Shown one piece after another: positions 36,303 through 43,539 of a stretch of 64,000 bases of DNA. The notes beneath the pieces were generated by a model. That model worked only from the letters and a program-made list of their open reading frames with translations, was not told the DNA's origin and did no database searches. The stretch is from Mycolicibacterium hodleri (GTDB lineage: Bacteria; Actinomycetota; Actinomycetes; Mycobacteriales; Mycobacteriaceae): assembly GCF_025822245.1 (NCBI RefSeq), contig NZ_JACKTL010000073.1, positions 62,001-126,000 on the forward strand. Reading direction: 5' to 3'. Every line of letters starts with the position of its first letter. Positions within the stretch are counted from its first letter, which is position 1. Both the position numbers and the translations under genes were made by a program.

Positions 36303-36728
36303 GTGTCCTTGGCACCCAGCATTCACCCCGACAAACCCGCCCTTCCCCGCGAACGCGTCCGGTTCGCCACGTCGTCCGGGCGTTCCTCGGTCCTGGTGGT
36401 GACCGCCGAGGGCGAGGTCGACGCCGCCAACGCCCTGTCCCTCGGCAAGCACGTCGAGGCCGAACTGGAGAACGCGAGCCGACTGGTGGTCGACCTTCGT
36501 GGGCTCGACTTCTTTGCGGTGCAGGGGTTTTCGATTCTGCATCGGATCAACGTGATGTGCTCACGGCACGCCGTCAACTGGGTGGTGTTGGCCGGCACGG
36601 AGGTCAACCGCGTGCTCCGGGTATGTGACCCCGACGGCGGGCTCCTCGTCGCCGACACGATGGAGTCGGCGATCGCGGCCGTGACCCGTCCCCCGCGCAG
36701 TCACCTGCGACTGGTCACGAGCCGTTAG
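36303..36728 (+). CDS. STAS-domain anti-anti-sigma-like protein lacking the phosphorylatable Ser
   Basis: STAS proteins bind anti-sigma kinases and release sigma factors. The 141-residue protein has the STAS core with LVVDLRGLDFFAVQGFSIL. In functional antagonists the turn reads SxGL with a phosphorylated Ser; here the position is Val73 and the turn is AVQGF, so it cannot be switched by phosphorylation at this site. It may be constitutively active or serve another role. The GTG at 36303 has GGAGG upstream. It overlaps the convergent methyltransferase gene by 4 bp. Confidence 0.8.
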   Translation: MSLAPSIHPDKPALPRERVRFATSSGRSSVLVVTAEGEVDAANALSLGKHVEAELENASRLVVDLRGLDFFAVQGFSILHRINVMCSRHAVNWVVLAGTEVNRVLRVCDPDGGLLVADTMESAIAAVTRPPRSHLRLVTSR

Positions 36729-37351
36729 CGTCGTCCCACCGCGCCGGGGACGCCGGTGGCGACCGCGACCGATTCGGTCGCACCCTTGCGGAACACGTCG
36801 ACGACGACGTCGTCGTCGAGGTAGCGCGCCATGGCCGTCAGATCGGCCGTCTCGCCGATGACGGCGTTCGCGCGATCCCCGGTGAGCGGATAGTCCTCGA
36901 CCGGGTGTCGCCAGTGCGCGGCGACGACGGTGGTGCCGGTGGTCAGGCGCGCGCACTCGCGTGCCATCACGCCCCGCAGCGTCTCCTCCGACAGGTAGTA
37001 CGCGACCTCCGAGATCAGCACCAGGTCGACGCCGTCACCCGGCCACGCCGCGTCGAGCGACGAGCGGACCAGCGTGAGGTCGCCGCGGTCCCCGAGGCGG
37101 CCGCGCGTGGTGTCCAGCGCCGCCTGCGCCACGTCGTAGGAGGTGACGTGGTCGCAGCGCTCGAGGAGCCGTTCGGTCAGCATGCCGATGGAGCAGCCGG
37201 GTTCGAACGCATGCCGGTACCGCTGGTCGGGCAGCATCGCCATGGTGATCGAGTACTTGCGCTGCTCATACCACCGCTCGGCCATCCCCCACGGATCGGC
37301 CGAGTCGGCGTAGACGTCGTCGAAGTACCCGTCGGGCAGTCGGTCGGTCAC
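36725..37351 (-). CDS. NodS-like SAM-dependent methyltransferase
   Basis: The 208-residue class I methyltransferase contains the SAM motif FEPGCSIGMLTERL and begins with YFDDVYADSADPWGMAERWYE, followed by RKYSITMAMLP. This N-terminal pattern is typical of the NodS family, whose founding member N-methylates a deacetylated chitin oligosaccharide. It is the last gene of a four-gene operon and starts at GTG 37351, overlapping the PIG-L stop as GTGA. The operon also supplies a glycosyltransferase and a deacetylase, so an amino sugar is a reasonable substrate (inference). Confidence 0.8.
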   Translation of the reverse strand: MTDRLPDGYFDDVYADSADPWGMAERWYEQRKYSITMAMLPDQRYRHAFEPGCSIGMLTERLLERCDHVTSYDVAQAALDTTRGRLGDRGDLTLVRSSLDAAWPGDGVDLVLISEVAYYLSEETLRGVMARECARLTTGTTVVAAHWRHPVEDYPLTGDRANAVIGETADLTAMARYLDDDVVVDVFRKGATESVAVATGVPGAVGRR

Positions 37352-38115
37352 CGAATCACCATCTCCCCCACGGCAAAGAGTCGTTGCAACACGAACGGCG
37401 GCAGCACGACGTCCGCGCCGGCCCGGTAGGGAGCGAGCTGCGACTCGTACGCCGCGGCAGCCCGCTGCTTGCGCGCCGCGGCCGCTTCGTCACGAGGCGC
37501 CGCCGACATCCGGTGCCACGGCACCGCCTCGTCGGCCGGCTTCGCCCAGTGCCACATCCACACCGGGAACTCCAGCAGGACGGCGCCGGTCTGCGCGACC
37601 GCGGCGGCCGCGCTGCGGCCGACGGCCTCGTGGTCGGGGTGACCGTCGCCGCGCCAGGTGGCGGCGCACCAGGTGCCGGCCGGGCCCGCGGCGACGACGT
37701 CGACCAGTCGCGCCGTCAGCTCGTCTTCCAGCGCGGCCACGTCCCCGTCGGGGAGCCCGAGGGCGACCGGTTCCGGCAGGCCGAGAATCGCGGTCGCCGA
37801 ACGGAGTTCGTCGCGACGTTCTCGTTCCAGCCACTGCCGTTCCACGGCCGACAACCCGGGCACCGAGCCGCCGCCGTCGGTGACGGAGACCACCGTGACG
37901 TCGACGCCGCGCGAGTGAAGCAGCGAGGCGGTGGCGCCGAAGCCGAGCGTCTCGTCGTCGGGGTGGGGCGCGACGACGACGAGCGCCGGGCAGTCGGAGA
38001 GGTCCAGCGTCGGCAGACTCCGGATCCACTCCCGCCAGTGGGCGGTCGGAGTGCCGCCCCCTGCAATGGGTTCGGCTGCGAACCGGTATCCGTTGCCCGA
38101 CGCCGTCGACGTCAC
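37348..38115 (-). CDS. PIG-L/LmbE-family deacetylase
   Basis: Zinc-dependent N-deacetylases of this family act on GlcNAc conjugates, for example MshB in mycothiol synthesis. The 255-residue protein has the metal motif PHPDDE (H51, D53, D54) and a later HPDH. A WMWHW-containing segment follows. It is not mshB, which lies elsewhere in mycobacteria. GTG starts overlap on both sides (GTGA with the ACAD-like gene upstream and the methyltransferase gene downstream), indicating tight coupling. The substrate is unknown. Confidence 0.85.
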   Translation of the reverse strand: MTSTASGNGYRFAAEPIAGGGTPTAHWREWIRSLPTLDLSDCPALVVVAPHPDDETLGFGATASLLHSRGVDVTVVSVTDGGGSVPGLSAVERQWLERERRDELRSATAILGLPEPVALGLPDGDVAALEDELTARLVDVVAAGPAGTWCAATWRGDGHPDHEAVGRSAAAAVAQTGAVLLEFPVWMWHWAKPADEAVPWHRMSAAPRDEAAAARKQRAAAAYESQLAPYRAGADVVLPPFVLQRLFAVGEMVIR

Positions 38116-39056
38116 TTGGCCGCCAACCTTCCCAGCGCGGCGAGGTCTCGCTCGGCGTGACTCTGGCGCACGTAGACGGTGAGGTCCGCGACTCGCTTGG
38201 CGTGGCCCGCGTCGAGCACCAACGGGCCGGGGCCGAGGGCCCGACCGGTCCGGACGACGGCCTCGTCGACGGCCGACTCGACGACGGCGCGCACCCGGCG
38301 CGCGATGAGCTCGGCACGGTCGCCGCGGGGTTCGGCGTCCACGTAACAGGCGGCCGAGACGAGCATGGCTTCGGCGGCGGCGAGCGCCGCGTCGACGGCG
38401 CCGAGGTGCGCGCGCGCATGCTCGTCGGGCGTCTTGCCGTCGTGCTCGGCGGCGACCGAGCGATAGAGCGGCGCCGCCACCCCGCGGGCACCGCCAAGCC
38501 AGCATGCCGCCACGCCCATGGCCCCGTGCCAAAAGCCCGCGCGGGACAGATATTCGCCCGGGCGGCCGACGGGCACGCCAACGGCGCCGTCCAGTCGCAC
38601 CGAACGGGTGTCCGATTCGTGCATGCCCACGTTGTGCCACTCGTCGGGCAGGGGTTCGACCTCGGGTTGACCGAGGTCGACGGCGTAGAGGCCGCGACCG
38701 TTGTCGCCGCACCGAGCGGTGATCAGGGCATGGGTGCACAGCGCCGCGCCCGAACACCATGCCTTCGTGCCGTCCAGTCGTACCGGTCCGTCGTCGTCTC
38801 CCACCGCGGTGACGACGGCGTGCGGCGCCTCCGCGGCCCAGACGCCCCAGAGCTGGCCGGGCTCGGGGCTCGGTCCACCGAGTTCGGCCAGGATTGCCAG
38901 CGCGTCGGCGTGGGCCTCGGCCAGCCTGCCCGCGACGACGTCGTTCTCCGTCAGGGCGGCCAACTTCCACCACCGCGCAGCCGTTCGTCCAGATCCCGGC
39001 AGGGGCAGGTCGAGTTCGCCGGCGTCGAGCCAGCGCCGAACCAGGGCAACCGTCAC
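38112..39056 (-). CDS. Acyl-CoA dehydrogenase-like flavoprotein (short form)
   Basis: The 314-residue protein is about 70 residues shorter than ordinary acyl-CoA dehydrogenases; the N-terminal helical domain is reduced. The middle beta domain is recognisable (AVVTAVGDD, LDGTKAWCSGA, ALITAR) and the C-terminal helical domain contains WHGAMGVAACWLGGARG. The usual catalytic Glu could not be assigned. It overlaps its neighbours by GTGA at both ends, so it belongs to the glycosyltransferase-deacetylase-methyltransferase operon. It may oxidise an acyl or amine-bearing intermediate (inference). Confidence 0.7.
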   Translation of the reverse strand: MTVALVRRWLDAGELDLPLPGSGRTAARWWKLAALTENDVVAGRLAEAHADALAILAELGGPSPEPGQLWGVWAAEAPHAVVTAVGDDDGPVRLDGTKAWCSGAALCTHALITARCGDNGRGLYAVDLGQPEVEPLPDEWHNVGMHESDTRSVRLDGAVGVPVGRPGEYLSRAGFWHGAMGVAACWLGGARGVAAPLYRSVAAEHDGKTPDEHARAHLGAVDAALAAAEAMLVSAACYVDAEPRGDRAELIARRVRAVVESAVDEAVVRTGRALGPGPLVLDAGHAKRVADLTVYVRQSHAERDLAALGRLAAK

Positions 39057-39799
39057 GCCGCACCGTCGCGACGCGCCACCGACTTGAGGTGGTTGGCGAA
39101 ACCCCGCGGTGCACGACCGTCACTCCTGGCCGACGTCACGACGGACAGGCCGACGTCACGGTGGATGCGGCGCCCGGACCGCTCGAATCGGCGGACGAGG
39201 TCGACGTCCTCGTCGGACTCCATCGCCGCGAAACCACCGATCTCCCAGTAGACGTCGGCCCGGAAACCCATGTTCGCGCCGTGGACGTGGTCGTGCCCGC
39301 CGCCGCTGCGTCTCAGTTTCGCCCGGTAGGCGGCCAGGTACCGGCGGACGGCCGACGCGGAGTACTGCCGCCAATTGGTGACGCGCACGACGCCGAGCAC
39401 CATGTCGGCCTCGGCGCTCAACTGGCGTACCAGCCAGTCCGGGTCCACCTGACTGTCCGCGTCGGTGGTCGCGTACCAGATGCGCGACTCGTCGACCGCG
39501 TCGACGCCCAAGGTCTTGCGGGCGTAGGCGAACCCGGCCGCGCGCGATGCTCCGACGTTGCGGACGTCGACCTCGACGAAGTGCACGTCGGCACCGAATC
39601 GTCCTGCCAGCGAAGCGCTTCCGTCGGTGCACGAATCGAGGACGACGACCGTTAGCACCGGCACCGGCGCGCACGCCGCGGCGGTCACGACCGACTTGAG
39701 GCAAAGTGGCAGTTTCTGGGCTTCGTCGTGCGCGGGGATGACCACCACCGCCCCGTCACATGTCACTACGCGGTCCGTTCGAGTCGTCAGCGGCGGCAC
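39053..39799 (-). CDS. GT2-family glycosyltransferase, first gene of a four-gene operon
   Basis: The protein of about 248 residues begins GT-A-like with VVVIPAHDEAQKLPLCL, has a nucleotide-sugar DxD-type motif ATTDADSQVDPDW and a later HGANMGFRADVYWEIGGF acceptor-loop motif, with no membrane segment. Two starts are possible: GTG 39799 with GGAAG 6 nt upstream, and GTG 39847, which lies inside the loop of a strong hairpin and lacks a Shine-Dalgarno; I prefer 39799. The stop overlaps the ACAD-like start (GTGA). The sugar and acceptor are unknown. Confidence 0.8.
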   Translation of the reverse strand: MPPLTTRTDRVVTCDGAVVVIPAHDEAQKLPLCLKSVVTAAACAPVPVLTVVVLDSCTDGSASLAGRFGADVHFVEVDVRNVGASRAAGFAYARKTLGVDAVDESRIWYATTDADSQVDPDWLVRQLSAEADMVLGVVRVTNWRQYSASAVRRYLAAYRAKLRRSGGGHDHVHGANMGFRADVYWEIGGFAAMESDEDVDLVRRFERSGRRIHRDVGLSVVTSARSDGRAPRGFANHLKSVARRDGAA

Positions 39800-39828
39800 G
39801 TCGGTCTTCCACCATGGGTTCCTTTCGC

Positions 39829-39871
39829 CGGTCAGGGTGGCGCACACGCCACGTGCACGCCACCCTGACCG
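39829..39871 (-). terminator. Strong 14-bp-arm hairpin between the lipoprotein gene and the GT2 operon
   Basis: CGGTCAGGGTGGCG (39829-39842) and CGCCACCCTGACCG (39858-39871) are perfect inverted repeats around 15 bases. It lies 33 bp after the lipoprotein stop and upstream of the GT2 start, so it fits a terminator without U tract; attenuation of the operon is also possible. Confidence 0.6.
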
Positions 39872-39904
39872 ACTACCCGACCGGGGTACGGGGAAACTCG
39901 ACCC

Positions 39905-40186
39905 CTAGAGGTGCGGAGCTTCCTTGATCTTGCTGTCTTCCTTGCCTGCGGTCTGGCAGAAGGTCTGAACCGAGAGCTTGGTGCCGGTGATCTCGAGCTG
40001 CGCTGCGTCGGTGCCCTTCTCGTCCTTCAGCATCTTCGACACTGCGGTCTGCTGGTCGGCGTCGTCGGCCTTCATGTAGTCCTTGCACGACGTGTCGCCG
40101 CCCTCGACCTTTGCCCCGCAACCGCTCAGCAGTACGCCCAGCGCCATCGTCGCCGCTGCCACGCCCGTCATCGCCTTCATGCCCAT
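39905..40186 (-). CDS. Small lipoprotein of unknown function
   Basis: The 93-residue precursor has a signal peptide and lipobox LSGC, then a 70-residue mature part rich in Lys, Asp and Gln with two further Cys (TSCKDYM and TFCQTAG) that may form a disulfide. AGGAGG lies 11 nt before the ATG at 40186; a TTG at 40189 is also possible. A SigF-like promoter (40240-40265) points at it. I recognise no named homologue. Confidence 0.7.
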   Translation of the reverse strand: MGMKAMTGVAAATMALGVLLSGCGAKVEGGDTSCKDYMKADDADQQTAVSKMLKDEKGTDAAQLEITGTKLSVQTFCQTAGKEDSKIKEAPHL

Positions 40187-40214
40187 CAAGCTCACAACCT
40201 CCTGCGAAAATGCC

Positions 40215-40233
40215 GTGGACCGCCTTGGTCCAC
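40215..40233. promoter_or_regulatory. Hairpin GTGGACC-GCCTT-GGTCCAC
   Basis: Perfect 7-bp arms (40215-40221 and 40227-40233) lie in the leader of the small lipoprotein gene, between its SigF-like promoter and its Shine-Dalgarno. It may be an operator or an mRNA leader structure. Confidence 0.35.
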
Positions 40234-40239
40234 CTCCAT

Positions 40240-40265
40240 GTGCCCCCTCGGCGACGGCATGAAAC
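40240..40265 (-). promoter_or_regulatory. SigF-like promoter GTTT-N16-GGGCAC for the small lipoprotein
   Basis: On the minus strand GTTT (40262-40265) and GGGCAC (40240-40245) are 16 bp apart; the -10 differs from GGGTAC at one base. Confidence 0.45.
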
Positions 40266-40272
40266 GTCGCCT

Positions 40273-40298
40273 GGTGTGGACGGCGCCGATCGGGGTAC
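40273..40298 (+). promoter_or_regulatory. SigF-like promoter GGTGT-N15-GGGTAC for the acidic protein operon
   Basis: GGTGT (40273-40277) and GGGTAC (40293-40298) are 15 bp apart; the -35 matches GGWWT at four of five positions. A transcript would start near 40305, just before the AGGAGG at 40314. Confidence 0.45.
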
Positions 40299-40326
40299 CC
40301 CTTCGTGGCACCTAGGAGGCAGCACG

Positions 40327-40512
40327 ATGTCAGGACGGCACCGCACAGACCAATCCGGACAATCGGACAGTGAGTCCGACGTCGAGGACGACGCGCACGT
40401 CGCCGCGTCACGCGCGGACGGAGACGGCGGCGGCAACTACGTCGGCGAGCAGAGCTCCGACGACGACTTCGACGCGGGCGAGACGGGTGCCGAAGCGCGA
40501 GCGCAGGACTGA
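40327..40512 (+). CDS. Small acidic protein of unknown function
   Basis: The 61-residue protein is very rich in Asp, Ser, Gly and Glu (SDSESDVEDDAHV, SSDDDFDAGE) and probably disordered and soluble. A strong AGGAGG precedes the ATG, and the following membrane protein gene starts 10 bp after its stop, so both are one operon. There is no recognised family. The SigF-like promoter suggests stress or stationary-phase expression. Confidence 0.6.
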   Translation: MSGRHRTDQSGQSDSESDVEDDAHVAASRADGDGGGNYVGEQSSDDDFDAGETGAEARAQD

Positions 40513-40522
40513 CGGAGGTCCC

Positions 40523-40843
40523 GTGGCCACTCGCACCGACAACGGCACGCGCACGGCCGTCAACTGGATCCTCGCGATCCTCAGCGCTCCCGGCGCGCTG
40601 GCCGTCGTCGTCTACTCCTACCTACAGGTGCTCGGCACCGCGGGCTGCAGCAGCGGAACGTGCACCAAGTTCGGACCCAACGAAACCGTGTTCGGCCTCA
40701 TCGAATACGGGACGCCCGCGGTAGCCGCAGTCGCAGTGGCACTTTCGTTCGTCACCGCGCGACACCGGTACGGAATCGTCGTACCGGTGATCGCGTGGAT
40801 CGTCGTCATCGGCGCCGCCGTCGTGCTGTTCACGACGTTCTGA
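40523..40843 (+). CDS. Small membrane protein with three transmembrane segments
   Basis: The 106-residue protein has hydrophobic helices at about 12-32, 56-76 and 82-103. A GCSSGTC pair of cysteines lies in the first external loop. GGAGG lies 5 nt before the GTG at 40523. It follows the acidic protein gene by 10 bp and converges on the MscS gene. The function is unknown. Confidence 0.65.
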   Translation: MATRTDNGTRTAVNWILAILSAPGALAVVVYSYLQVLGTAGCSSGTCTKFGPNETVFGLIEYGTPAVAAVAVALSFVTARHRYGIVVPVIAWIVVIGAAVVLFTTF

Positions 40844-40849
40844 CCCGAC

Positions 40850-41749
40850 TCAGGCAGCGTCGACGCTCGCCGGCGTGCGGCTGTCGATGCCCTCGCGGCG
40901 CAGGTCGGCCACCACCAGCTGACGCAACCGCCGGCCGGCGTCGAACTGCTTGCCGGGCAGGGTGCGCGCCACCATCCTCAGCTTCACCTCGTCGACGCCG
41001 ATGCTCTCGACACCCATCAGCGACGGCCGATCCAGCAGCAGCGTGGGCAGGAGGTCGTCGTCCATCGCCTTCTCCGACACGCCCTTGAGAACCTCGTTGA
41101 CCCGGTTCAGGTCCGCCGAGGCCGGTACCGGGATGTCCACCACCGCGCGGGCCCAATCCTTGGACAGATTCAACGACTTCACGATCTGACCGTTGGGCAC
41201 GGTGAACATCTCACCGTCACTGGTGCGAAGCTTGGTCACCCGCAGCGTCACGTCCTCGACCGTGCCCACCGCCTCGTTGCTCGCCCCGATGGTCAGCTGG
41301 ACCAGATCACCGAAGCCATACTGCTTCTCGGTGATGATGAAGAACCCACTCAGCAAGTCCTGAACGATGCGTTGCGCCCCGAAACCGAGGGCCGCGCCGA
41401 GCACGGCGGCGGGTGCCACCAGCGATCCGATGGGCAGGCCGAGGGTGTTGATCACGTCGACCGACACCACCACGTACAGCACGGCAATGGCCACCGACGA
41501 GATGACCGACGCCAGGGCCTGACGGTGTTTGACCGCCTCTGACTGCACGGTGGCGTCCGAGTCGTCACTGGCCGCGAGTCGTCTGCTGATTCGGCCCGCA
41601 ACGTGACGAATGATCCTGGTGGCGACGATCGTGGCGACGATCACCAGCACGATGTGCAGACCCTGGGTGGCGATCCACCGACCGAAGCTCGACGACCAGA
41701 GGCCGTCCCACGCCGTGGCGAACTCAAATGCGCTGTAAGTAATAGTCAT
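40850..41749 (-). CDS. MscS-family mechanosensitive channel
   Basis: The 299-residue protein has three N-terminal transmembrane helices; the pore-lining third helix contains GSLVAPAAVLGAALGFGAQRIVQDLLSGFFI, with the Ala/Gly packing typical of MscS. The cytosolic beta domain includes GDLVQL and TVPNG and ends in the alpha/beta vestibule. It would release solutes on hypo-osmotic shock. It starts divergently from the HAD gene with 211 bp between. Confidence 0.9.
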   Translation of the reverse strand: MTITYSAFEFATAWDGLWSSSFGRWIATQGLHIVLVIVATIVATRIIRHVAGRISRRLAASDDSDATVQSEAVKHRQALASVISSVAIAVLYVVVSVDVINTLGLPIGSLVAPAAVLGAALGFGAQRIVQDLLSGFFIITEKQYGFGDLVQLTIGASNEAVGTVEDVTLRVTKLRTSDGEMFTVPNGQIVKSLNLSKDWARAVVDIPVPASADLNRVNEVLKGVSEKAMDDDLLPTLLLDRPSLMGVESIGVDEVKLRMVARTLPGKQFDAGRRLRQLVVADLRREGIDSRTPASVDAA

Positions 41750-41911
41750 AAGCGAATGTCACCGCAGTCCGGTCCCCCGTGGTCGACTCGTGACCGACCT
41801 CGTCCGCGGTGATTCGTGTCCCTTCACGATTGCGGTGTTGGACGCCCGGCCACTCGCAGTGGGGCCATGACGTCAGTGCTCCCCCGGCAACCAGCGTTCC
41901 CGAGCGGCCGT

Positions 41912-41950
41912 CCGGCGAAACACCCGTTTCGCCGGGGTCGGCTGGGGAAC
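41912..41950 (+). promoter_or_regulatory. 10-bp-arm inverted repeat and overlapping SigF-like promoter before the HAD gene
   Basis: CCGGCGAAAC (41912-41921) and GTTTCGCCGG (41926-41935) are perfect arms around ACCC. The right arm supplies GTTT (41926-41929), followed after 15 bp by GGGAAC (41945-41950), one base from the SigF -10. The HAD ATG is 10 nt further on. The repeat may be an operator for this promoter. Confidence 0.4.
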
Positions 41951-41960
41951 CCGTCCTGGC

Positions 41961-42653
41961 ATGTCCACACCCGCAATCCTGTTCGACATCGACGGCACCC
42001 TGGTCGACTCCAACTATCTTCACGTGCATGCCTGGCAGCGCGCGTTCGCCGAGGTTGGGCTGGACGTGGAGGCGTGGCGCATCCACCGCGGCATCGGCAT
42101 GGACGGCTCCTCGCTACTGGAGGAGTTGACGCCGGAGGACTCGAGTGACGGGGACGACGTCAAGGCCCGCGCCAAGGACCTGCACTCCCGCTTCTACCTG
42201 GAGACCGCGCACCTCCTGAAGCCGCTGCCCGGAACCCGTCGTCTGCTGGACCTGGTCGCCGCCACCGGACTGCAGGTGGTGCTGGCCACGTCGGCGCCGG
42301 AGGACGAGTTGGCGTTGCTGCGCAAGATCCTCGACAAGGACGAGATCGTCTCGGCCGTCACGTCGTCGGACGACGTCGACACCGCCAAGCCACGGCCCGA
42401 CATCGTCGCGGTGGCGCTGCAGCGCGCGGACGTGGGCGCCGATCGTGCGGTGTTCGTGGGCGACTCGATCTGGGACATCCGCGCAGCGAGCCGGGCGGGG
42501 GTCGAGTGCATCGGGTTCGAGAGCGGCGGCGTCGACCTGTTCAGATTACAGAACGAGGGTGCGGTGGCGGTCTACCGCAACCCGGGCGACCTGGCCGACC
42601 ACCTGGACGACTCACCGATCGGCCGCCTCGCCGCGAGCGTTGCGCAGTCCTAG
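41961..42653 (+). CDS. HAD-family phosphatase (phosphoglycolate phosphatase/beta-phosphoglucomutase-like)
   Basis: The 230-residue protein has HAD motif I FDIDGTLVDS with the nucleophile Asp, motif II VLATSAP, the Lys in TAKPRPD and motif IV FVGDSIWDI, plus a helical cap between residues 15 and 90. It most resembles phosphoglycolate phosphatase-type hydrolases; the substrate is open. It lies 85 bp upstream of the RsbQ-like gene and may share its promoter. Confidence 0.88.
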   Translation: MSTPAILFDIDGTLVDSNYLHVHAWQRAFAEVGLDVEAWRIHRGIGMDGSSLLEELTPEDSSDGDDVKARAKDLHSRFYLETAHLLKPLPGTRRLLDLVAATGLQVVLATSAPEDELALLRKILDKDEIVSAVTSSDDVDTAKPRPDIVAVALQRADVGADRAVFVGDSIWDIRAASRAGVECIGFESGGVDLFRLQNEGAVAVYRNPGDLADHLDDSPIGRLAASVAQS

Positions 42654-42738
42654 GTGTTCTTCAGCGCGGCGGGGCGAGGCGGCCTCACCGCCGCTCTCGT
42701 CGCCGCCCGGCCAGGAAGGCCCATGGAATGATGGCTGC

Positions 42739-43539
42739 GTGGACGTGGGCACCAGGAACAACGTGACCTTCGCCGGCCTCGACTCGGGGACGACGGTGAT
42801 GTTGGCCCACGGGTTCGGGTGCGACCAGAACCTCTGGCGCCTGGTCGCCGCCCGACTTCGGGACCGGTTCCGCCTCGTCCTGTTCGACCACGTGGGTTCG
42901 GGGCTGTCCGACCCGGCGGCGTGGAACGCGGAGCGGTACTCGTCGCTGCAGGGCTACGCCGACGACATCCTCGAGATCGTCGAGCGGCTGGACCTGACCG
43001 ACGTGGTTTTCGTCGGACACTCCGTGGCGGCCATGATGGGCGTGCTCGCCGTCGCGAAGGATCCCAGCCGCTTCGCCAAGTTGGTCCTGCTGACGCCGTC
43101 GCCCTGCTACCTCGACCACGACGGCTACACCGGCGGGTTCACCCGCGCGGACGTCGACGACCTGCTCGAATCGATGGAGAGCAACTACCTGGGCTGGTCA
43201 CGCACCATGGCGCCGAAGGTCATGGGCACCCCGGACCGGCCACAGCTCGAGGAAGAGCTGACGGAGTCGTTCTGCCGCAACGATCCCGCCAAGGCTCGGG
43301 TCTTCGCCCGGACGACGTTCCTGTCCGACAATCGCGCCGACTTGGAGAGGGTCGGCATCTCGGCACGGGTGATCGAGTGTCTGCACGACACCTTGGCGCC
43401 ACGGTCGGTCGGCGCATACACCCACGAGCACATCGCCGGCAGCAACCTGGTCACGATCGACTCCACCGGTCATTGCCCGCAGCTGAGCGCGCCCGACGAG
43501 ACCGCGGCGGCCATCGCCGAATTCGCGTCCCCGGCGTGA
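42739..43539 (+). CDS. rsbQ: RsbQ-like alpha/beta hydrolase
   Basis: In Bacillus subtilis RsbQ is a hydrolase required to activate the PAS-PP2C phosphatase RsbP in the energy-stress branch. The 266-residue protein has the same size and the catalytic triad at S95 (VGHSVAAMMG), D217 (LHDTLAP) and H245 (TGHCPQLS), very close to the B. subtilis positions 96, 219 and 247. It belongs to the KAI2/D14-related family. The GTG at 42739 is used; 42745 is possible. Its stop overlaps the rsbP-like start (GTGA), strongly supporting a functional pair. Confidence 0.88.
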   Translation: MDVGTRNNVTFAGLDSGTTVMLAHGFGCDQNLWRLVAARLRDRFRLVLFDHVGSGLSDPAAWNAERYSSLQGYADDILEIVERLDLTDVVFVGHSVAAMMGVLAVAKDPSRFAKLVLLTPSPCYLDHDGYTGGFTRADVDDLLESMESNYLGWSRTMAPKVMGTPDRPQLEEELTESFCRNDPAKARVFARTTFLSDNRADLERVGISARVIECLHDTLAPRSVGAYTHEHIAGSNLVTIDSTGHCPQLSAPDETAAAIAEFASPA

